Positions 23,124-30,957 of a stretch of 34,442 nt of DNA are shown piece by piece. How positions within the stretch are numbered: position 1 is the first letter of the stretch; each line of letters starts with the position of its first letter. The notes below the pieces were generated by a model. It was given only the letters and a program-made list of their open reading frames with translations, did no database searches and was not told the origin of the DNA. The position numbers and the translations under genes are program-made. The stretch comes from DASYSA01 sp036003885 (GTDB taxonomy: Bacteria > Acidobacteriota > Blastocatellia > UBA7656): assembly GCA_036003885.1 (NCBI GenBank), contig DASYSA010000722.1:1-34442 (forward strand), given 5' to 3'.

Positions 23124-23681
23124 ATGAGAGCGGTATTGCCAACACTGTTCGTAGCTTTACTTCCGCTGGCGGCTGCCGGGCAGGGCACCCCTCCTGCCAA
23201 ACCACAGCCTCGCCCCGCCCAGCCTCCCACGGTGAGCGGCGACCGCAACGAAGCCTCCGACCAGGAGTCAAACCTGCCCGAGGAGATGCGCATCAGGATG
23301 GCCATCGAACGGGCAGACGGTGAGCATCGAAAAATCCTCGAGGACGTGAAGAAGATGAGCGAGCTTACCGACGAGGTCTCTACAGCGTATGGCGACCGCG
23401 CGCAGTTGTCACCCGATGACGTGAAGAAGCTGTCGACCATCGAAAAGCTCGCCAAGCGAGTACTGACCCATGCCGGCGGTTCGGAGGTCGACGACAAGTC
23501 TCACGACACTGAAAGCCTTTCACTCGGCGACGCGTTCCACCATATGTGCGCCGCAGTGAGCAGGATAAAGAACGATATGACCGAGCAGACCCGCCACATC
23601 GTCTCTGCGGTCGTTATCGCCAGTTCAAACGAAGTAATTACAATGACTCACCTGATACGCCGGAAACAGAAGAAGGACTGA
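23124..23681 (+). CDS. Secreted hypothetical protein coupled to the VWA gene
   Basis: A 185-residue exported protein. The start at 23124 follows a GGGGGAG ribosome site about 8 bases upstream; an in-frame TTG at 23103 is possible but less likely. Residues 1-20 are a signal peptide (VLPTLFVALLPLAAAGQ). A Pro-rich linker (about 22-40) leads to a helical, charged domain (PEEMRIRMAIERADGEH, a following KMSELTDEV, then KLSTIEKLAKRVL) and a final helix with HHMCAAVSRIKNDM. The helical part looks like a coiled coil. The stop shares one base with the next start (TGATG), so translation is coupled to the VWA protein and the two probably act together. Family not recognised. Confidence 0.8.
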   Translation: MRAVLPTLFVALLPLAAAGQGTPPAKPQPRPAQPPTVSGDRNEASDQESNLPEEMRIRMAIERADGEHRKILEDVKKMSELTDEVSTAYGDRAQLSPDDVKKLSTIEKLAKRVLTHAGGSEVDDKSHDTESLSLGDAFHHMCAAVSRIKNDMTEQTRHIVSAVVIASSNEVITMTHLIRRKQKKD

Positions 23682-24670
23682 TGCCAGCAGCAATCGATCA
23701 CACCGCAAACCGCCCTCAAAGGTCTCCGCGAATCCTGCTGTTTGTCCCGGTCACAATCGTGCTAATCGTCACCGCGATGGTTGCGGCATTAGCGCAAGAC
23801 AAAAAAGCTGGCCAGTCAAAGGGAGACCAGAACGACGCTGTGCGGCTGCATTCGGACCTGGTCGTCGTAACCGTGACAGTGACCGACTCTTCAGGAGCCT
23901 ACGCTCACGGCCTCACCGCGAAGAACTTCACCATACGAGAGGACGGTGCCGCCCAGACAATCGATTCGTTCTCGGCCGAAGAGGCGCCGTTCGCCGCGGC
24001 AATACTGGTCGACATGAGCGGCAGTATGGAATACAAGTTCGGCATGGTGCGCGGCGCGGCCGCCTCATTCATCGAAAGCATCCGGGACAACGACCAGGTT
24101 GCGCTGTATGGCTTCAATAACAAGATCAAGCTCTTCCAGGATTTCACGAACTCACACTACATAACCGACTACATTTGGGATGCTGAGGCCCGGGACACCA
24201 CGCGCCTGTATGACTGCCTTGATGAGGCACTCGACAAGCTCGCCAAACGCGACGAGAAGCGCCGCGCAGTCCTGATGATTTCCGACGGCTGGGATAGCAG
24301 CAGCGGCAAGACCATGGACTCGACCATGAAGAAGGCGCACGCCGCGGGAGTGATTATCTATACCGTAGACCTGACCGACGATAATATGCTGATCGGCACC
24401 TCACAGGATGTCGCCGGCCTTCGCCGAGGCCGGCATGAGATGCAAGAGTTCGCAGTTCAAACCGGGGGCCGCTACGTCCACTCACAGGATGGAGACAAAC
24501 TGGAAGAGGCGTTCACTAACATTGTCGAAGAGCTCAGGAATCAATACACGCTGACCTACTACTCGACCAACGATAAGCACGATGGCCGCTTTCGGAAAGT
24601 GGCAGTGACGGTTTCGCGGCCCGACCTGACCCCCCGCACTCGCCGCGGCTACTTCGCTCCGAAGAGCTGA
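23681..24670 (+). CDS. VWFA-related Acidobacterial-type protein
   Basis: A 329-residue protein with an N-terminal signal/anchor helix (about 18-38: LLFVPVTIVLIVTAMVAAL). A short beta-rich segment (VVVTVTVTDSSGAYAHGLTA, then KNFTIREDG) is the hallmark that precedes the VWA domain in the family known as VWFA-related Acidobacterial domain. The MIDAS motif is complete: Asp111-x-Ser113-x-Ser115 (DMSGSM), the Thr of RDTTRLYD, and the Asp of ISDGWD. The C-terminus (QYTLTYYSTND, RRGYFAPK) is standard. It is expected to be periplasmic or exported and to bind a partner through a metal ion; the ligand is unknown. It overlaps the previous gene by one base. The family is strongly enriched in Acidobacteriota. 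Confidence 0.92.
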   Translation: MPAAIDHTANRPQRSPRILLFVPVTIVLIVTAMVAALAQDKKAGQSKGDQNDAVRLHSDLVVVTVTVTDSSGAYAHGLTAKNFTIREDGAAQTIDSFSAEEAPFAAAILVDMSGSMEYKFGMVRGAAASFIESIRDNDQVALYGFNNKIKLFQDFTNSHYITDYIWDAEARDTTRLYDCLDEALDKLAKRDEKRRAVLMISDGWDSSSGKTMDSTMKKAHAAGVIIYTVDLTDDNMLIGTSQDVAGLRRGRHEMQEFAVQTGGRYVHSQDGDKLEEAFTNIVEELRNQYTLTYYSTNDKHDGRFRKVAVTVSRPDLTPRTRRGYFAPKS

Positions 24671-24684
24671 ATAGTCGGGACCCA

Positions 24685-24789
24685 AGCCTGGGTATGCACG
24701 CTTCCAGCGTGCCGGTCATCCACAACGGATCGGTCGAATTCCAGGTGGCGGCACGTTGAGCGCACGCTGGAAGCGTGCGTACCCAGGCT
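24685..24789. repeat. Nested palindromic inverted repeat R14
   Basis: The two 28-base arms (24685-24712 and 24762-24789) match as reverse complements with one mismatch (G-U tolerant). Each arm also holds its own palindrome, GCACGCTTCCAGCGTGC, so each arm can fold alone or pair with the other. The element sits between the VWA and HEAT genes. A partial extra copy of ACCCAGGCTGT follows at about 24789. Confidence 0.9.
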
Positions 24790-24934
24790 GTACCCAGGCT
24801 GTGCCCTTTCAGCTTGACTAACTCCAGGCGCGGGACAACAATGTCTTCGTCGGATGGCAGGTTCCCCTTGTAAGCCCCATTTCGGTCCAGCTCTTTAGCT
24901 CGGTCCGGCAGTCTTTCCCTTCAGGAGTCTGGCA

Positions 24935-26374
24935 ATGCCTTCAATTTTTAGAGCACCAACTTGTGTTTTGTCGTTATTCCTCTTAGTCGGCGCACTGGCA
25001 GCGGCCGCGCCGGCAGAGACTCAGTCTCTGGAAACTCTACTCGCTTACCTCAAGAGTCCCAACATCGGCACCCGCAGCGACGCCGCCCGCAAGCTCGGCG
25101 AACGACGAGTGCGAAATCAGCTCGCCGTGGAGTCCCTTTCGATCGCCGTGCGAAAGGATGAAGCCGCGGAAGTTCGGGCCGAAGCAGTCCAGGCGCTGGG
25201 AAAGATAAAAGACTTCGCGGCTGTGCCGGACATGATCAGCGCGCTCAAAGACACTGACCCGAGTGTTCGACCGAGGGCGGTCTGGTCGCTCGTGGCACTC
25301 TATACCGAGCACGATATCGATTTCATTACCAACCGCCGCGAGGGATGGAACCTGTTCAATCCCTTCCTCGACACGCGCGATCACGAAGTCATCGAGCCCT
25401 ACCAGGCAGTCGATCCGTCGATAATTCGCGGCCTGGGCGAATCCGCGCGCGGGGATCGCGAACGGGATGTCCGCATTGCATCCATTCGCGCGCTGGGCGT
25501 GTTGCGCGGTTGGGGCGCGATCCCCCAACTCGCCGAAGCTCTCAGCGCCGATCAGGATGTTCGGATAGAAGTAATCAGGACGTTCATCAAAATCGGTGAC
25601 CCGACCGCCGGCCAATACCTGATCCCCTTCTTCCACGATTCAAATCAGAAGGTCCGAACTCAAGCGATGGTTGCAGCCGGGCTGCTCAAGTTCCGCCCGG
25701 CAGTTGCGCCGCTGCTGTCGGTCTACGGTCTTGGACCCGAGAAGAAGGGCCCGGTCAGCAAAGTCACTCGCGCGGTCAAAGGCGTCTTCACCCACAATCC
25801 CCCCCGCGATGAAGCCGCCCTGTGGGCGCTCTCGCTAATAGGAGACGATCGCGCCGAACAGACTTTCGTTGAAAACATCGACGACAAGAATGCTATGCGC
25901 AGGCAGTACGCATTCGACGGGCTGGCCCGCATAGCGGAGAAGCGCTACCTCGATCAGATCTCGCGTCTCGTGCTCACTGAGGGCGACGCCGACGTGAAAC
26001 TCGCCCAGCATTGGGCGCTCTATCGAATGGGCAGCCGGCCTAACATTCAGTACTTGATTCACGATCTGGACACTGATCGCGAAGAGCAGGCGCGCCAGTA
26101 CTTGATGGAGATCGAAGATCCGTCCGACCTCTATCCCTATATTCAGTCGAACAGCAAGGTCGTCCGGCGCAGGATCATTGAAATACTGGGCCGCATCGGA
26201 GACCAGTCGACGATAAAGGAGCTCGAACCTGTGGCGCGGTCGTCCGGGGCGGAAACCTCCGACTTCGCGACGCTGGCCATCAAGCGAATCGAGTGGAGGA
26301 TGAACGGCCGGCCGCGTGCAGGCGGGGAGGTCCTGCGTCGCGACACTGCCCCTCCACGTGCTCCGAATCCGTAG
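24935..26374 (+). CDS. Exported HEAT-repeat protein
   Basis: A 479-residue protein with a signal peptide (about 1-28: CVLSLFLLVGALAAAAPAE). AGGAG lies about 7 bases before the ATG. The mature part is a series of HEAT/PBS-type helical repeats (for example VRAEAVQALGKIKDFAAVPD, VRIASIRALGVLRGWGAIPQ, VRTQAMVAAGLLKFRPAVAP, VRRRIIEILGRIGD), roughly eight to ten copies over residues 35-450, broken by a non-repeat stretch near 125-165. Such alpha-solenoids bind other proteins; no catalytic motif is visible. The tail is Arg/Pro-rich. The position after two exported genes suggests a shared cell-envelope role, but array R14 lies between them. Confidence 0.88.
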   Translation: MPSIFRAPTCVLSLFLLVGALAAAAPAETQSLETLLAYLKSPNIGTRSDAARKLGERRVRNQLAVESLSIAVRKDEAAEVRAEAVQALGKIKDFAAVPDMISALKDTDPSVRPRAVWSLVALYTEHDIDFITNRREGWNLFNPFLDTRDHEVIEPYQAVDPSIIRGLGESARGDRERDVRIASIRALGVLRGWGAIPQLAEALSADQDVRIEVIRTFIKIGDPTAGQYLIPFFHDSNQKVRTQAMVAAGLLKFRPAVAPLLSVYGLGPEKKGPVSKVTRAVKGVFTHNPPRDEAALWALSLIGDDRAEQTFVENIDDKNAMRRQYAFDGLARIAEKRYLDQISRLVLTEGDADVKLAQHWALYRMGSRPNIQYLIHDLDTDREEQARQYLMEIEDPSDLYPYIQSNSKVVRRRIIEILGRIGDQSTIKELEPVARSSGAETSDFATLAIKRIEWRMNGRPRAGGEVLRRDTAPPRAPNP

Positions 26375-26407
26375 TCGATCTTGTGGAACGCGCACGAGAA
26401 TAGAAAA

Positions 26408-26435
26408 GGCCGGCCGGCCGCGACGCCGGTCGGCC
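26408..26435 (+). terminator. GC-rich stem-loop after the HEAT gene
   Basis: GGCCGGCCGG at 26408 pairs with CCGGTCGGCC at 26426 with one mismatch around an 8-base loop. It lies 34 bases after the stop codon. There is no T-run after it, so termination would be inefficient or factor-dependent. Confidence 0.35.
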
Positions 26436-26528
26436 ATGACTAACGAAAAACCACCTTGAAAGTGGCTGACCAGGAGTGTAAACCCATCCAACCCTCGGCT
26501 CAATAGTTTTAATCTGAGAAGAGAAGCT

Positions 26529-27773
26529 ATGAGATTCATCATCTCGCTGGTCTGTGTTACCCTGCTGGGCGCAGACAACACTGCAGCGCAGGATCTTACC
26601 GCACAAGCCAAAGAGATCATGGCGCGTCCCGACGTGGCTCGCGCATTCGCTCTCGTCGAAGCCCAGAGAGATCGGATACTCGGCGAGTGGAGAGCGCTCA
26701 CCGAAATCAACGCCCCCTCCGGCAAAGAACGCGAGCGCGCCGAGGCCGTACGCCTGTTACTGTCCACCTGTAAGCTCGACAAGGTCTATTTCGACGCCAG
26801 CGGGAACCTCATCGCAATGAGAAAAGGAAGCGGGGGAGCTAAGGCCGTGGTCATCGATGCGCACATGGACACGGTCTTTCAGGATGGCTTGAAGATCAAA
26901 ACCGAGATTCGCGATGGGAAGATGTTCGCCCCTGGCGTTGGCGACAACACGCGCAACGTGGAAGCGCTGCTGGCGTCGATTCGAGCGCTCGAAGAGATGG
27001 GCGTGAGAACGAAGGCCGACCTTATCTTTGTGTTCTCCGTTGAAGAAGAGACATCGATGGTCGGCGCCAAGCACTTTGTCGCCGAGAATCGGGACCGGAT
27101 AGGTCAATACGTTGCCCTGGATACCGGGAACGACCGCGTGACCTATGGCGGAATTGGAATCAACTGGTACAAGTACCACTTCATTGGACCTGGCGGCCAT
27201 ACTCGCTCTGCTACCCCGCCCTACTCGGCCACGCTGCCCCTTGCTCGGGCGATTACTCGTATCTACTCGCTCGAATTGCCGAGAGAGCCTGAAGTTAACG
27301 TGAACATCGGAATGATCGGCGGCTCTGACGTGGTCAACGCCAAGGCTTCTGATGCCTGGTTCACGCTCGACCTGCGCTCTACCGATCAAAGCGCGCTCCA
27401 GGCTTTTGAGCTCAAGATCGCGGCCATCGTCAGCGAAGAGGCTGATCGCGCCGGAATGAAATCGAAGACTGAACTGGTGGTTGAGAAACTTCCGGCGGCC
27501 CAGGTGCCGGGTATGCGGGGGTCGTTCACCGTGCGGATGAGCGAAGCAGTTCATCGTGCTGTCGGATTCGACAACATACGGCTGACTAACACCGCTTCTA
27601 ACAACGCCAACATCGCGCTTCTCGCGGGGATACCTGCGATTTCGACCGGAACGGCGCCCTGCGACAACGAGCATTCGCTCACGGAGTGGTGCTGGATCGA
27701 ACCGTTCTATGGCGGAATCAAGAAACTGATTCTGCTGGAGGTCGCGCTCGCAGGAGTAAGTGATAATCAGTAG
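26529..27773 (+). CDS. M20-family metallopeptidase, exported
   Basis: A 414-residue zinc peptidase with a signal peptide (about 1-20, cleavage near NTAAQ). M20 ligands and catalytic residues are in order: His112 and Asp114 (DAHMDTV), Asp139 (GVGDNTRN), Glu172-Glu173 (FSVEEETSM), Asp198 (ALDTG) and His384 or close by (CDNEHSLTEW). The dimerisation lid domain lies about 205-320 with GGHTRSATPPYSA. The TFTV-like chemistry would be amino-acid or dipeptide release in the periplasm, with tripeptidase or carboxypeptidase as alternatives. In the usual DxP/DxG motif the string is HMDTV, as in peptidase T-type members. The last codon and stop touch repeat R13. Confidence 0.9.
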   Translation: MRFIISLVCVTLLGADNTAAQDLTAQAKEIMARPDVARAFALVEAQRDRILGEWRALTEINAPSGKERERAEAVRLLLSTCKLDKVYFDASGNLIAMRKGSGGAKAVVIDAHMDTVFQDGLKIKTEIRDGKMFAPGVGDNTRNVEALLASIRALEEMGVRTKADLIFVFSVEEETSMVGAKHFVAENRDRIGQYVALDTGNDRVTYGGIGINWYKYHFIGPGGHTRSATPPYSATLPLARAITRIYSLELPREPEVNVNIGMIGGSDVVNAKASDAWFTLDLRSTDQSALQAFELKIAAIVSEEADRAGMKSKTELVVEKLPAAQVPGMRGSFTVRMSEAVHRAVGFDNIRLTNTASNNANIALLAGIPAISTGTAPCDNEHSLTEWCWIEPFYGGIKKLILLEVALAGVSDNQ

Positions 27774-27859
27774 TCCGTTGTCCGTTGCCAGTTGTCAGTT
27801 GCACAGTAGCGACGGCTGACCGCTCTCGAGCAACGGACAACTGACCACCGACAACTGCC
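27771..27859. repeat. Inverted tandem-repeat array R13 (GTCCGTTGCCAGTTGTC family)
   Basis: The left arm (27771-27803) begins at the TAG stop of the peptidase gene. The right arm (27831-27859) carries CAACGGACAACTGACC units in reverse-complement sense. It ends about 12 bases before the next ATG. Same family as R6 and R11. Confidence 0.9.
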
Positions 27860-27870
27860 GAAGGTAAACA

Positions 27871-28332
27871 ATGAAAGACTCAAAACTCCTCTTCCTCTCG
27901 AGCTGGATCGTTCTGTTGACACTCTGTGTCCTGATCACGCTTGGCTCGCTGGGATCTCTTGGAAATGCCTACTTCGGAGCGCGGGATAACTTGACTGCGA
28001 CCGTGGGACTGGATGAGATCAACACCATCGGCGGCGAGGCGGCCGTCGATGCGTTCAAGGGACGTCGAGCCACAGCCGCAACGTGGGCTTTCGGTTGCGG
28101 CATGTTATCAATATTTGTGGTACTGACCCCCTACCGGCGTGGTGAGCGATGGTCCTGGTGGGCGTTGCTGATCGCGATTGGGCTCTCGCAGTTGCTCTCC
28201 ATGGCAAGGGCGCTGACCGTGGGTACGACCGTGGGCGCGGGCTCCGCGGGACTGATATTTGGATTGCTGGTGTTAGGCTTGCTCGCGGGTGCGCCGCGCA
28301 TGTTCGCAGAGCGAACGAGCCCGGTGGAGTGA
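27871..28332 (+). CDS. Small integral membrane protein, uncharacterised
   Basis: A 153-residue protein with four predicted membrane helices: about 7-30 (LLFLSSWIVLLTLCVLITLG), 65-83 (TAATWAFGCGMLSIFVVLTP), 94-110 (WWALLIAIGLSQLLSMA) and 118-140. The loop after helix 1 is polar with acidic residues (ARDNLTATVGLDEINTIGG), and the C-terminus is short and charged. GAAGG lies about 8 bases before the ATG. I do not recognise the family. The layout resembles DoxX-like or DUF small four-helix proteins, but no motif supports either. Confidence 0.75.
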   Translation: MKDSKLLFLSSWIVLLTLCVLITLGSLGSLGNAYFGARDNLTATVGLDEINTIGGEAAVDAFKGRRATAATWAFGCGMLSIFVVLTPYRRGERWSWWALLIAIGLSQLLSMARALTVGTTVGAGSAGLIFGLLVLGLLAGAPRMFAERTSPVE

Positions 28333-28476
28333 CGGAGCGCCACCCCACCGCCTCGCTACTTGTTATCCCATCCCAACCGGGTTAGATAGCCCGACTTGGC
28401 TGATTTGTGCCCTACCAGACTGCCTGCTGCACAACTCCGGCCTGTGAATCCTTCCGGTTCGACGCACAACACTCGT

Positions 28477-29114
28477 CTATTCCTCTTCCGGCCCGCTCTT
28501 ATCCGGTCTCTTATCTTCCGGCTTCCTGGCTGGCTCGGGCTTTTTCGGATCAGCCGGCTTTTTGGGTGCGGGATTCATGGCTCGGCAGGCCGCTATGATC
28601 GAGAGCGCTCGCAGCTCGGCCAACCGTATCGATCTCAGAAGCAAAATCGTTCGCTGGAAATCGGACCGCGCAAGATGTGGTACCACTGATAGGAGGCTCG
28701 AGCTCGTACCAAATCCGCTCGAAGAAGTATTCCCTCCGGGAAGGCGAAAGACAAACATGAGCGGCTGACCCGACGCTCTAAATTTATCGAGACTCTCGAT
28801 CTCCTTAACCGCCCACTCGGTAAAACCGAACGCGCGCTGCACGTCCTGATCGGCGAGGCCGGAGGCGAGATGAATGAATGCACTCGGACGCTGAGTCCCC
28901 GATCATCGAAGTCCTTAATGTCAATGAGCAAGTCTTGGATTGCCATTAGTGCCTGGCGCCGAACTCCCTCCTGTCCTTCGCTGCCAGCTCGCTCTTGACC
29001 CGGAGATCTTTGGGAGTCGACACAGGTCAGCATCCCCGCGAGCAAAAACACCGCGAATAGACGGTTTGGCGCCTGTCGCATCCGCGCCGTCCCTGTCTGA
29101 GTGTGAAGTCGCAT
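28477..29114 (-). pseudogene. Secreted protein gene broken by a frameshift
   Basis: Two overlapping frames on this strand make one sensible protein. The first, from the ATG at 29114 (GGAGG about 8 bases upstream), gives a signal peptide (LFAVFLLAGMLTCVDS) and a helical segment QALMAIQDLLIDIKDFDDRG followed by LSVRVHS. It should continue in the other frame as LASGLADQDVQRAFGFTEWA and on to the stop at 28477, ending in a Pro/Lys/Glu-rich tail. The shift falls at or near a tetranucleotide run (ATGAATGAATG on the + strand, 28870-28880); one more 4-base unit would restore the frame. It could be a true pseudogene, a slippage switch or a sequence error. The joined protein looks like an acidobacterial exported helical-repeat protein of unknown function. 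Confidence 0.55.
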
Positions 29115-29209
29115 ACCCTCGTCCTCCAGGTTCATTCCGCGTAGGAATTACGCGCAGTGTATATCCCATTCCACTCTTCTCGAACGCCGCGATCCGCTGT
29201 GAGTTTCAG

Positions 29210-30481
29210 TTACTGCTCCCCTCGGTCCACAACAATGCAGCCGCGCTTGATCACAAGCCTCGCGTGATTGACTCCAAAGTAGTAGGGGATTTGCCTGTAG
29301 TCGGAGCAATCGAACAGGACTATGTCTGCCTGTTTTCCGGTCTCTATCGAACCCACCTGCATCCCGCGATTCAGGCTGTAGGCAGGGTTGATCGTCGACG
29401 CGATGATGGCTTCGGCAGGGGTCATTTTCATCTGCGTGCACGCCAAAGAGAGAATCATCTGCATCGATGGAGTGGGCGAGCTTCCGGGATTGAAATCGGT
29501 CGCAAGCACGACCGCAAGGCCGGCCTCTATCATGGCGCGCGCCGGCGGATAGCGCGTAAGCCCCAGGTTGAAGACTGCCCCGGGCAACAACACCGCTGTG
29601 ACACCCGCGCGGACAAGCGCTTCCATCTCCTCTCCCCCGATCCACTCCAGATGATCCGCACTTGCAGCTCCCAGCTCAGCCGCCAGCAGCGCGCCTCCGG
29701 AGAGACTCAGTTGATCCGCATGGATCCGTATGCCCAGGCCAAGATCTCTTGCGGTCCTGAGCACCCGGCGGGACTCATGAACCGTGAATACGCTCGCTTC
29801 GCAAAAGATGTCCGAGTACTCCGCAAGCCCCTCGGCCGCGACTCTCGGGAGCATCTCGCCGGTCACGATGCGAATGTACTCTTCACGAGAGCCGCCCGAG
29901 CCCCGGTACTCATCCGGAATCTCGTGAGCACCGAGAAACGTGGGCACGAGATCAAGAGGCGTTTCCTGATTCAGCCTCCTGATCACGCGTAGGAGTTTCA
30001 GCTCATCCGCTAGCGTCAGGCCGTAACCACTCTTTGCTTCGATGGTCGTAGTGCCGTGCGCGAGTATTTGCTTGATGCGCGGCAACGCCGACTCGAACAA
30101 CTCCGCTTCGCTCGCCGCACGTGTTTTGCGCACGGTGGATCGGATTCCCCCTCCGCGCGAGGCGATCTCCTGGTAGGTTGCCCCCGCCGCGCGCATCTCG
30201 TACTCGTCCTCCCGGCTGCCGGCGAAGACAGGGTGCGTATGGGCGTCAATAAATCCCGGCAACACGACTCTACCCCGAGCATCTATCCGCTGTGCATCGC
30301 TGCTTGCAAGAGGCTCAACTTGCGGCGCGCGGCCGACTGCGGCAATGGACTCCCCGCGCACCAGCAGCGCACCATTCTCGATTATCGCGAGCTCGCGCAT
30401 CTCCGCTCCGGTGCGAGCGCGACCGGGCCCGCGAAGCGTGACAATCTGAGACGCGCCCGTGATGAGAAGTTCGGTATTCAT
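29210..30481 (-). CDS. hutI: Imidazolonepropionase
   Basis: A 423-residue amidohydrolase that hydrolyses 4-imidazolone-5-propanoate to N-formimino-L-glutamate in histidine degradation. Metal ligands are His81 and His83 (GFIDAHTHPVFAGSR), His254 (IRIHADQLS) and Asp329 (LATDFNPGSSPT). The lengths and positions match known HutI proteins. EAKSGYGLT and PTFLGAHEIP are further family signatures. The start is at 30481; a GTG at 30502 in the same frame is possible, and neither has a clear ribosome site. Its product is the substrate of the formimidoyltransferase at 7362-8279, so the pathway is split over about 21 kb here. hutH and hutU were not found. Confidence 0.95.
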   Translation of the reverse strand: MNTELLITGASQIVTLRGPGRARTGAEMRELAIIENGALLVRGESIAAVGRAPQVEPLASSDAQRIDARGRVVLPGFIDAHTHPVFAGSREDEYEMRAAGATYQEIASRGGGIRSTVRKTRAASEAELFESALPRIKQILAHGTTTIEAKSGYGLTLADELKLLRVIRRLNQETPLDLVPTFLGAHEIPDEYRGSGGSREEYIRIVTGEMLPRVAAEGLAEYSDIFCEASVFTVHESRRVLRTARDLGLGIRIHADQLSLSGGALLAAELGAASADHLEWIGGEEMEALVRAGVTAVLLPGAVFNLGLTRYPPARAMIEAGLAVVLATDFNPGSSPTPSMQMILSLACTQMKMTPAEAIIASTINPAYSLNRGMQVGSIETGKQADIVLFDCSDYRQIPYYFGVNHARLVIKRGCIVVDRGEQ

Positions 30482-30957
30482 ATCGAGGTTTTTGCAGAGC
30501 ACCGCGTGAAGAGCTCCAATGAAGGCCTAAGAAACTGAAAGACCAGCCCAATGCCAGGGTGCGCGTCACGATTTTGCGCACTCACAGCCTGCCGTGGAAT
30601 TCCCGGGGGAGTCACAGAAGGCAGAGTTGCCGCGGGGTCAGGCACTCGATTCCTCGATTCTGCTTTTCTTGACGGGGTCAGGCACTCGATTCCTCGATTC
30701 CAAGCGACGGATGACATCAAAATCGTGGAATCGAGTGCCTGACCCGTCACCCCGTCTCTGGCTTCTCGCGCAAAATCGTGACGCGCACCCCCAACGCCAG
30801 GCTCGCTACACTGCTTCAGCCGAGTGTGCTATATTGACCGGCGCACTTTGATTCATACACCAAAGCCGCCGCCGAATGGAAATCCAAATACGGAGGACGG
30901 CGACTGGCTTATTCGAGTGCTCAGCTGCAAGGAAGAGTGCGAAGGAGGAGTTCGATC
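30482..30957. other. Intergenic region upstream of hutI and the HD gene
   Basis: This 476-base spacer separates divergent hutI and the HD-domain gene. It is dominated by composite element R15 (30557-30790). The rest (30791-30957) must carry the promoter of the HD gene; I see no convincing hexamers. No ORF there has coding character. Confidence 0.6.
30557..30790. repeat. Composite repeat element R15 with 23-base perfect terminal inverted repeats
   Basis: The outer arms at 30557-30579 and 30768-30790 are perfect 23-base reverse complements (arm starts GGGTGCGCGTCACGATTTTG). Inside are two direct 27-base copies (30634-30660 and 30674-30700, starting GGGGTCAGGCACTCGATTCC) and one inverted 19-base copy (30727-30745). 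The 234-base unit has the look of a miniature inverted-repeat element or of REP-type sequence mobilised by a tyrosine transposase, but no transposase is present. Confidence 0.85.
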
